A stretch of DNA of 10,782 nt from Bacteroidales bacterium (lineage in GTDB: Bacteria; Bacteroidota; Bacteroidia; Bacteroidales; UBA7960): assembly GCA_007122745.1 (NCBI GenBank), contig SKTA01000216.1, positions 1-10,782 on the forward strand, in the 5' to 3' direction. The position numbers and the translations under genes were made by a program. The notes beneath the pieces were generated by a model that saw only the letters and a list, made by a program, of their open reading frames with translations, did not search any database and was not told the DNA's origin. The stretch's first letter is position 1. Each line of letters starts with the position of its first letter. This document shows positions 1 to 6,200 of this stretch, piece by piece.

Positions 1-19
1 ATTTTCGAGCGTGGTGTTT

Positions 20-203
20 GTCCAAATATGCCACACGCGGTTGGTTCGATGTGTGGCGGATTGGGAATGTTTTGTTGCCGTGTCCGGTTGTTTCCCATCG
101 TTTCGGCATTTGCCAAAATATGCTACACATGGTTGGTTCGATGTGTGCCGTTATGGTATGCAGATTGGTGAATTTTGGTTGTTTCCTGGTGCATGCCATT
201 GCA
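20..203. repeat. Two diverged tandem copies of an about 92-bp unit with internal inverted repeats
   Basis: Positions 20-58 and 112-150 match at 33 of 39 bases (the common core includes GGTTGGTTCGATGTGTG). GGTTGTTTCC recurs at 86-95 and 177-186, so the spacing of about 92 bp holds over most of the unit, while the middle has drifted. Copy 1 has a perfect GCCACAC/GTGTGGC inverted repeat (30-36 with 51-57); copy 2 keeps ACACAT/ATGTGT (125-130 with 141-146), followed by TGGTATGC/GCATACCA (154-161 with 201-208). No coding signal is convincing. Probably part of a dispersed intergenic repeat continuing past the left edge. Confidence 0.5.
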
Positions 204-291
204 TACCAAACCGTGCCGGGTTAATTCAGAACATGTACCGTTTTTGATCATTTTTTTCTAATTATCTCAGGTCGTGCAGGATAACTAGCCA

Positions 292-488
292 CAGCATTTA
301 TGCTGGGGTTGCAGTTGCCACAGACCTCCGGGGGGGCTTCTTCTTGTGGCAGGTTTTCTTATTATGCTTTGCTTTCACCTGAAGCACTTCCACCCTTGCA
401 TAAGCGGTGTGTGTGCGGCCACCCGGAAATTTTGATGCAAGGTTTGGGGTCAAGGCAACTGCTACAAGCAATTATAATTGCAGTTGCC
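292..488. other. Intergenic segment with four consecutive potential hairpins
   Basis: Inverted repeats follow one another: CAGCA/TGCTG (292-296, 301-305), TGCCACA/TGTGGCA (316-322, 345-351), CCTTGCAT/ATGCAAGG (394-401, 435-442) and GGCAACTGC/GCAGTTGCC (454-462, 480-488). The last contains the palindrome GCAATTATAATTGC (468-481). GCAGTTGCC also occurs at 311-319, so 454-462 could pair with either copy. On the plus strand the last hairpin is followed by GGTTTTT, which is terminator-like, but no plus-strand gene ends here. A structured RNA or a repeat remnant are both possible. Confidence 0.3.
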
Positions 489-659
489 GGTTTTTCTGAT
501 TTGGAATTCTATGAGAAGATCGAGCGCTAGCTTTAGATCAGAAAAATGAATAAACCCGAAGGACTTGACCTTGCAGGGCAAATATTTGCAGACGAAGTAA
601 CTTTGCGCAGGAATTGTAATTGAGAGAGAGTATTATTATAGAGTGTTCCGGAGAAATTC

Positions 660-762
660 TGCGTTAGGGATTGCAGTGTAAATCCCACAGTTTTGCACTG
701 GGCAAATCAAGGAATTGCAGCGTAAAGCCCGGCCTTATTTAACCTGAATTATTCCTAACGCA
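660..762. repeat. Compact element bounded by a 12-bp inverted repeat; candidate dispersed repeat or structured RNA
   Basis: TGCGTTAGGGAT (660-671) pairs with ATTCCTAACGCA (751-762) with a single G-T wobble. Inside are two related 21-bp units, at 667-687 and 711-731 (16 of 21 identical, sharing ATTGCAG and GTAAA). The first forms its own 6-bp hairpin, GGGATT/AATCCC (667-672 with 681-686, 8-nt loop). The pattern resembles short intergenic repeats that recur in Bacteroidota genomes, some described as structured RNAs (for example the Flavo-1 or Bacteroidales-1 type), but I cannot confirm membership. It could also be the remnant of a small non-autonomous mobile element. It lies about 95 nt beyond the stop of the STAND gene, so it could also be transcribed as its 3' tail. 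Confidence 0.4.
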
Positions 763-857
763 TAAACCCTCAAATTTCGTCGCCCTAAGAATGATTATCA
801 GGAAAAATAAACGTAACAGATTGGCCTGGAATGAAGAAAATTGTTTATCAGTTTGTT
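763..857. other. AT-rich spacer downstream of the STAND gene; nothing recognised
   Basis: This is the immediate 3' flank of the minus-strand cluster. It holds a small TGATTATCA near-palindrome (792-800) but no strong stem with a T-run, so no intrinsic terminator is called. The stretch from 489 to 659 likewise shows no gene or clear signal. Confidence 0.4.
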
Positions 858-3800
858 TTATGAATTTTCCAGAAACTCTATCATGTTTTCAAAATCAGGA
901 TGCGATATTCCATGATTCTTTATCTCTCTGATTAATTGCAGAAAGAGACTTTTATATGTCACATTTTGTATTGGTCTGTATTTATGGTTCAGGTAGAGAT
1001 TCTTTGCTTTATCAAAATCGTTGTTTAATATATATATTAACGGTAAGTACGCGTAAGATCTGTCGAAATCGGGGTCTGCTTCAATTGCCAGGAGTATTGC
1101 ATCCAATGCTTGTTTGGGCTGTTTGTTAAGAATGAGCATAAAAGATATTTCTGCCAGAGGCAAGGCACAATCTACGCACCCGGTATTTTTGATAGCAGCA
1201 TCGAAAAACTTAAGAGCCAGCAAAGAAAAATCTGTTTTTTCCTTTAAGCTAATTTGGTTGTCAATGTTTTCATATAAATAGTTGGCAATAACCAGCTTAT
1301 CCTCATTTGAGAAGTGTTCTATGCTGTTGGTTAACAAGTCAAATTGCCTCTTTCTTTTTTTCAAAGCCTCTTGTCTTTCAAGTAGTGAGATGATTTCTAA
1401 GGTTTTGATGTGATAATTGGCAACTCCGACATTGTTCAGTATTAGTTTATTCAGTAATTGCATTGCATAATCAGCGTAGGAGTGATCGTTGTCATGGATG
1501 CCTGTATCAAAAATAGCCAGATAATGGTAATAATCAGCAGCCAGTAACAAATCCTGATCATATTCTAACTTAAGCACCTCCTGAAAAGTTAAGATATCAT
1601 ACGCTATTTTGTTTTTGACATATAATTGCTCATAATTATCAAGTTGATGAAATAATTGGTAGTTTATTTTTATTTCCCATAATTTCGCTGTTCTGTCAAG
1701 TGATCCGGTAAGGATGTATTTATTGTCAGGAGAAAATGTGGCTGAAGTGATATCGTTTTGATGGCCGGTAATGATCTGCAACATATTTCCGTTTCGATCC
1801 CACAGGATTGCAGTATTGTCGGATGATGCTGTTAGAATATACTTTCCATTGGCAGAAAATCTTACGGATGAAACGGGTTCCTTATGTCCGGCGAAGATTT
1901 TCAAAAGATTTCCGTTCGTGTTGTATAATCTTGCTGTATTATCCCTTGAGCCTGTAACGATATACTTTCCGTCGGGTGCAAAGTCTACCGCTGTAATGTT
2001 GTCCTGATGTCCTGAAAATGTTTGTATTATGTCACCATTAGGGTTCCAAAGAAATGCTACTCTGTCATTTCCGCCGGTTAATAAATAATTGCCGTCGGGT
2101 GAGAACTCACCTGATGAGACACCGGCATTATGACCACTAAACTCCTGTGTCAGGTTTCCATTTAAGTCCCAAAGTCTTGCTGTTTTATCCCATTGGGCAG
2201 TAATGAAATGTTGCCCATCGGGCGAAAAAGCAGCTGATCTGATTACTCTGTCGTTTGATATAATTCTTTGCAATATATTTCCATGCCTGTCCCAAACAAT
2301 TGCAGAACTTCCGGAGGCTGATAGCATGTAACGGCTGTTCGGGGAAAAATCAACAGCTAAAACTTCCTCCTGGTGTATTGTAAAGTCTTGCAGTAAGTTT
2401 CCATTTACATCCCATAACCTTGCTGTTCTGTCGCTTGAACCGGTTAGCATGTATTTGCCATCAGGGGAGAATGCTACTGATGTAATGCCTGAGTGGTGGC
2501 CTGTGAGCTCGTGTTTTATAATTCCCTGCAATTCCCAGCGTCTGACTGTTTGGTCGTTAGAACCGGTTATAATATGTTTCCTGCCAGGCAAAAATGCCAT
2601 TGATGTGATTCCAGCCTGATGTCCATTAAACTCCTGAATTACATTTCCTGTCCAATCCCAAAGCTTCACATTGTTATCACTGGAACCGGTTAGGATTAGT
2701 TTGCCATCAGGAGAGAAACTTACGGCATGAATGCCTTCCTGATGTCCGGTTAATTGCTGGACTAAGTTTCCGTTCCTGTCCCATATCCGTGCTGTTCGAT
2801 TGAGAGAACCTGATAATATATAGTTTCCGTCAGGTGAGAAAGCTGTAGATATAAAAATGTCCTGAAAGTCATAATAATCCTGCAATATGTTACCTTCCGT
2901 ATCCCACAACCTGACTAACCTGCGCGAACTACTGATTATGTGTTTTCCATCGGGTGATACGGCCAGGGATGTTATTCCGCCGTGTTGGCCTCTCAGCTCC
3001 CTGATAATATTACCTTGCCGGTCCCAAAGCCTTACAATCCTGTCATTGGAACCACTTACAATATACTTGCCATCGGGCGAAAAAACAATTGCAGAAACAA
3101 TGCCGTTATGTCCCGTGAATGTTTGCAGCTTGTTTCCGTGTAAATCCCACAATATGGCTGTTCGGTCATTGGAACCTGTCAGAATGTACTTGCTGTCCGG
3201 ACAGAATGCCAACGACCGGATTACCCCATTATGTCCGTGGAGTTCCTGAAGTTTGTTTCCGTCGATGTCCCACAAAATTGCGCTGCCGTCTTGATATCCT
3301 GACAGCATGTATTTTCCGTCAGAAGAAAACTCCAGTGAAGAATACTGGTGCTCAAACCGTGTAACGATGGTGTAAAAGTTGTTGTCATAATAGATTCTGT
3401 TCAGGTTCCTTATTATGTTCCTGTTGTCAGGGTCAAACGTCAGTGCGTACTCAACGAGTCTTAAAGCCATTGTAGGATCCCTTTGTACCAATTCCTTGGC
3501 TTTGAAGTTATAGTTTTCAGCGATGGCCTTCCTTTCATTTTGCTGAGCCAATGCCCTTTCCCTGGATGCTTTTTGTGCTTGAATATATGAGTAAACCGCT
3601 GCAGAACTCAGTAAAACAAAAATCACTGATATGACAATCAATGCTATTACCCTGCCATGGCGGCGTTTGGCCTGAGCTGCTGCTTTGCTTTTCTGAATGT
3701 AGGTTTGATGCTCTTTGCTGAGTATGAAATGCTTCTCATAAGGTATGATGCTATTTAATACTTGCCGGGGAAGTAAATTATCCTTTTTCCCGGTTTTTTC

Positions 3801-5003
3801 ATAATCCTGGTAATATAGTTCAATCAACTTCCTCTTTGCCCAAAGGTCTTTTTCATAAAGGGTTACTTTTTTGTATATACATGCCGCCAGCGAATCATGT
3901 CTTAGCTCAAAACGACCTTCATCATCTTTTTCCTTGAGGATGCGTTTTGATACCAAATCATTTAAGATTATGGAAAGTTTTTGATCTGATATGTCATCTT
4001 TTTTATTTGTGGTCTGCTTGCTGACTCCAGACCGGGATAACTCCACGAGGCCTTGACGGATTTCATTTTGTCTTACATGCCGTTTGGTGCCTTCATCAGA
4101 GATCAAACACTTTAATATGTTTTCGTATAATCCCGGGTCAGATGCCTGTTGGATTTGTTCATTCAGGAAATCGCCCAAAACGTCGTCGAGCTTGTTTAAC
4201 TGAGCTGAATCCGCTTTTGATATATGAACATAATGATTATCCTCCTGCGCTTTTGATCGAAATAAACTATCCATGATTACCTGCAACCAGGTCAACTCAA
4301 TCATGCCTGAAGGCAGTTGCAGTTTTTCGAGTATTTGTGTTACAGCTTCTTCGTCAATGGCAACATTTGCTACCTGGCAGGGTTTAATGATCAGCTGCCT
4401 GGCTGAGTTTTTATTGAACCGCTCGATGCGAATCCTGTTGTCAAACAAATCAGGAATGCTGGCTTCAAATGAAGTTAATGATGCAAGATATTCTTCCCGT
4501 ATTGAGATGATGATCTTATTGCTTGTTTGTTTATAGGTCATTTCAAGCAGATCGACCAAAGCTGCTTTTTCAGCATCAGTACCAAAAATAAACACCTCTT
4601 CGAATTGATCAAAGATCAGGTACACTTCTTTCCGGTATTTGAGAGCTATTTTATTGAGTTTGTCAATTAAGGAGAGGTTTTTTCTTTCGTTTTCATTTAA
4701 ATGCTCATCAAAAACCCTGTTAATGTTCTCTATGATGTTGTCTTTTCTTCTTATGGTGATTGGCAGCCAGTTAAGGGCAAAGGAGCCATCCGGCAACTCT
4801 TCCCTGAAAACGGAAGCCAGACCACATTGCAGGATACTGGTTTTACCACAACCTGAAGCTCCATAAACCAAAAGGATGTTTTTGAAACTCAACCTTGAAT
4901 GGATTTCCCGGCATTCTTTCTGGCGCCCAAAAAAAATGTCAATGTCATCACTGGTATAAGCATCCAAAAACTTATATGGATTCCTGACTTTCATAAGCGC
5001 CAT
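858..5003 (-). CDS. nSTAND NTPase with membrane segment, 14 WD40 repeats and TPR-like C-terminus
   Basis: A 1381-residue signalling NTPase. Residues 8-26 (NPYKFLDAYTSDDIDIFFG) are the usual lead-in of nSTAND proteins. Walker A is G48-ASGCG-K54-T55; Walker B is YLIFDQFEE with D132 and E135/E136; a sensor-like Arg is R169 in ISIREEYL. A helical/winged-helix part runs to about 380, ending with FELRHDSLAACIY. A basic KRRHGR precedes a hydrophobic span at about 451-471 that looks like a membrane helix, followed by a charged helix (475-535). Fourteen WD40 blades follow (about 545-1110), with Trp or Tyr marks at 578 through 1109 every 40-41 residues, enough for two seven-bladed propellers. Helical TPR-like repeats close the protein (about 1150-1345). 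STAND ATPases act as ligand-triggered switches, with repeats sensing and an effector responding. ATG at 5003 lies within the preceding gene (32-bp overlap); Met4 at 4994 is an alternative start. No ribosome-binding site is visible. The ligand is unknown. Confidence 0.92.
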   Translation of the reverse strand: MALMKVRNPYKFLDAYTSDDIDIFFGRQKECREIHSRLSFKNILLVYGASGCGKTSILQCGLASVFREELPDGSFALNWLPITIRRKDNIIENINRVFDEHLNENERKNLSLIDKLNKIALKYRKEVYLIFDQFEEVFIFGTDAEKAALVDLLEMTYKQTSNKIIISIREEYLASLTSFEASIPDLFDNRIRIERFNKNSARQLIIKPCQVANVAIDEEAVTQILEKLQLPSGMIELTWLQVIMDSLFRSKAQEDNHYVHISKADSAQLNKLDDVLGDFLNEQIQQASDPGLYENILKCLISDEGTKRHVRQNEIRQGLVELSRSGVSKQTTNKKDDISDQKLSIILNDLVSKRILKEKDDEGRFELRHDSLAACIYKKVTLYEKDLWAKRKLIELYYQDYEKTGKKDNLLPRQVLNSIIPYEKHFILSKEHQTYIQKSKAAAQAKRRHGRVIALIVISVIFVLLSSAAVYSYIQAQKASRERALAQQNERKAIAENYNFKAKELVQRDPTMALRLVEYALTFDPDNRNIIRNLNRIYYDNNFYTIVTRFEHQYSSLEFSSDGKYMLSGYQDGSAILWDIDGNKLQELHGHNGVIRSLAFCPDSKYILTGSNDRTAILWDLHGNKLQTFTGHNGIVSAIVFSPDGKYIVSGSNDRIVRLWDRQGNIIRELRGQHGGITSLAVSPDGKHIISSSRRLVRLWDTEGNILQDYYDFQDIFISTAFSPDGNYILSGSLNRTARIWDRNGNLVQQLTGHQEGIHAVSFSPDGKLILTGSSDNNVKLWDWTGNVIQEFNGHQAGITSMAFLPGRKHIITGSNDQTVRRWELQGIIKHELTGHHSGITSVAFSPDGKYMLTGSSDRTARLWDVNGNLLQDFTIHQEEVLAVDFSPNSRYMLSASGSSAIVWDRHGNILQRIISNDRVIRSAAFSPDGQHFITAQWDKTARLWDLNGNLTQEFSGHNAGVSSGEFSPDGNYLLTGGNDRVAFLWNPNGDIIQTFSGHQDNITAVDFAPDGKYIVTGSRDNTARLYNTNGNLLKIFAGHKEPVSSVRFSANGKYILTASSDNTAILWDRNGNMLQIITGHQNDITSATFSPDNKYILTGSLDRTAKLWEIKINYQLFHQLDNYEQLYVKNKIAYDILTFQEVLKLEYDQDLLLAADYYHYLAIFDTGIHDNDHSYADYAMQLLNKLILNNVGVANYHIKTLEIISLLERQEALKKRKRQFDLLTNSIEHFSNEDKLVIANYLYENIDNQISLKEKTDFSLLALKFFDAAIKNTGCVDCALPLAEISFMLILNKQPKQALDAILLAIEADPDFDRSYAYLPLIYILNNDFDKAKNLYLNHKYRPIQNVTYKSLFLQLIREIKNHGISHPDFENMIEFLENS
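1671..3371 (-). repeat. Coding tandem repeat: 14 WD40 units, about 123-bp period
   Basis: Each unit encodes a pattern of GH, about 10 residues, SFSPDGKYILTGS, DRTARLWD, then an inter-blade turn of the form xxGN. Spacing between the conserved Trp/Tyr positions is 41 residues with only two 40-residue exceptions. Blades 4 (about 671-710), 7 (RRWELQG) and 12 (RLYNTNG) are the most deviant. The units differ at many synonymous sites, so they are old duplications rather than recently homogenised copies. Confidence 0.9.
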
Positions 5004-6075
5004 TATTGGTAATGATAGATGTTATGTCGTTGAGTTCATTAATGAGATCATCATAAAAATTCAAAACAGTAAGGTCAATGCCACTTTTGAGCTCCTCATA
5101 TGTGGTAGTAGTTCCAATATATTCTATGCGTTGCTTCCCGTCGTATCGCGAATAAAGAAAAATGTCTCTCTTCATGCGTGCAATGCTGGTTGGATCATCA
5201 CTGCGTATGATTTCTTTAAGATCAAGGTTGGTGTCAATGATCATTGGAGAAAGGTTGAGGTAGGCCTCTTTGATGTTTTTGATGTCTTTGCAAATGATAA
5301 CAGAATGATTTTCAAGAAATACAGGGGAATGCCAGGTGTAAGGTCTGCCTTTTTGCACAGAATGCATATACATGGTTTTGTGTACAAATTCAGGATCCTT
5401 TATTCTGCTGTTTCTGACCCTTATTTCCTGGATTGAGAATAAATGGTACTTCGTGATGAAAGAAAGGTTTGCAATGAGTTCAAACAGTTTTTGCTGGTAA
5501 ACCGGACATTTTTGCTCAATGGATTCGGGGTTTTCATCAAACTTATAATGACCTTTGTTGTTTCGTTCAGGAACGATCCATTCCATGGCACAAAAAAACT
5601 GCTTTATGTCTAAATTGTTAATCTCTAAGAAAAAAGGTTCAGTTTTTGATTTCTTAAATGCTTTTATGATTGATTCGATGACCCAAACCAGGTTGCCAAT
5701 GGTAATGGTGGAGAACCTCCTTTCGAACTCTTTTTTGAATCCATCTGAAACAACAACAGTTCCGGCTATTATCTGGTTGTGAAGATCGGCAATAAGGCAA
5801 TAAGCAAAAAACTGCAACAATCGTTCAAAAGTTTTAATGATCTGGTCTAACCGGTTTGCATCATACCTTGAAAACTCAGGCCGGAATAGCTTGTTAATCT
5901 CATATGCAACAGGCCAGGGGTAAAAGAAAGCAAGATCCTGGGACAATTTAAAATAGTCAACATCACCTGTAAACATATCTTCAGGTGGCTGATACCTGGT
6001 ATTATACTTCTGAATTGTCAGGAGCAGCTGATTCAGTATTTTTTTCTGAAATGAGTCAAATAATTGTTCTGACAT
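4972..6075 (-). CDS. Putative HEPN-like domain protein, partner of the downstream STAND NTPase
   Basis: A 367-residue predicted cytoplasmic protein with no signal peptide or membrane segment. The first 215 residues are mostly helical. R171-N-N-K-G-H176 (codons at 5548-5565) fits the RNxxxH signature of HEPN domains, many of which are RNases, and sits as expected between a helix (about 155-168) and another (about 192-210, VYQQKLFELIANLSFITKY). Residues about 240-330 look beta-rich (SPVFLENHSVIICKD, then AYLNLSPMIID and DIFLYSRYDGKQRIEYIG). This arrangement recalls helical RNxxxH proteins found beside large signalling or STAND proteins, but I cannot name the family. ATG at 6075 follows the 125-nt gap. 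The gene's last 32 bp overlap the STAND gene, which implies coupled translation and a fixed partnership. Inferred role: effector or adaptor controlled by the NTPase. The motif could be fortuitous, since the segment PERNNKGHY lacks the more typical hydrophobic residue before Arg. Confidence 0.6.
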   Translation of the reverse strand: MSEQLFDSFQKKILNQLLLTIQKYNTRYQPPEDMFTGDVDYFKLSQDLAFFYPWPVAYEINKLFRPEFSRYDANRLDQIIKTFERLLQFFAYCLIADLHNQIIAGTVVVSDGFKKEFERRFSTITIGNLVWVIESIIKAFKKSKTEPFFLEINNLDIKQFFCAMEWIVPERNNKGHYKFDENPESIEQKCPVYQQKLFELIANLSFITKYHLFSIQEIRVRNSRIKDPEFVHKTMYMHSVQKGRPYTWHSPVFLENHSVIICKDIKNIKEAYLNLSPMIIDTNLDLKEIIRSDDPTSIARMKRDIFLYSRYDGKQRIEYIGTTTTYEELKSGIDLTVLNFYDDLINELNDITSIITNNGAYESQESI

Positions 6076-6200
6076 GTTGATTCTTTTATATATGCATCGG
6101 TCCGACTAATTGCTGATAAAATTATGCGTTCAGTAAAAATTGTATTCTTCCACAGAATCACATTTGCCCGAGCTGCATCGTATTTTGGCCAAAAGCTGAA
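6076..6200 (-). other. 125-nt gap between envelope genes and HEPN-STAND pair; likely promoter region
   Basis: This is the only sizeable gap among the five genes and the likely place where the downstream pair gains its own promoter. It contains a perfect 12-bp palindrome, TTTTGGCCAAAA (6183-6194), 6 nt after the vWA gene's stop, and a short ATTCT/AGAAT inverted repeat. An A-rich stretch (TATAAAAGAA) lies just upstream of the ATG at 6075, as is usual for Bacteroidota starts that lack a Shine-Dalgarno sequence. No hairpin with a T-run is evident, so read-through from the upstream genes remains possible. Confidence 0.3.

Noticed and set aside
20..150. CRISPR-like array
   Set aside because: Only two imperfect copies with a related rather than unique intervening sequence and no cas genes.
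11..247. Plus-strand open frames over the left-hand tandem repeat (also 18-224)
   Set aside because: They exist only because the repeat lacks stops; two frames overlap fully, the peptides have no domain-like pattern, and no ribosome-binding site is visible.
454..493. Intrinsic terminator on the plus strand
   Set aside because: A 17-nt loop, a GG before the T-run, and no plus-strand gene for it to terminate; kept only as part of the hairpin-rich segment.
300..530. 76-codon plus-strand frame in the hairpin-rich spacer
   Set aside because: The composition is atypical, it spans several inverted repeats, and no upstream start signal is present; more likely chance.
1771..3364. Plus-strand frames opposite the WD40 region (1771-2007, 2887-3249, 3119-3364)
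   Set aside because: They are antisense readings of the WD40 repeats and repeat with the same period.
6117..6124. TAATTTTA on the minus strand as a Bacteroidota -7 box (TAnnTTTG)
   Set aside because: One base off consensus and no TTG-type -33 element at suitable spacing; too weak to call a promoter.
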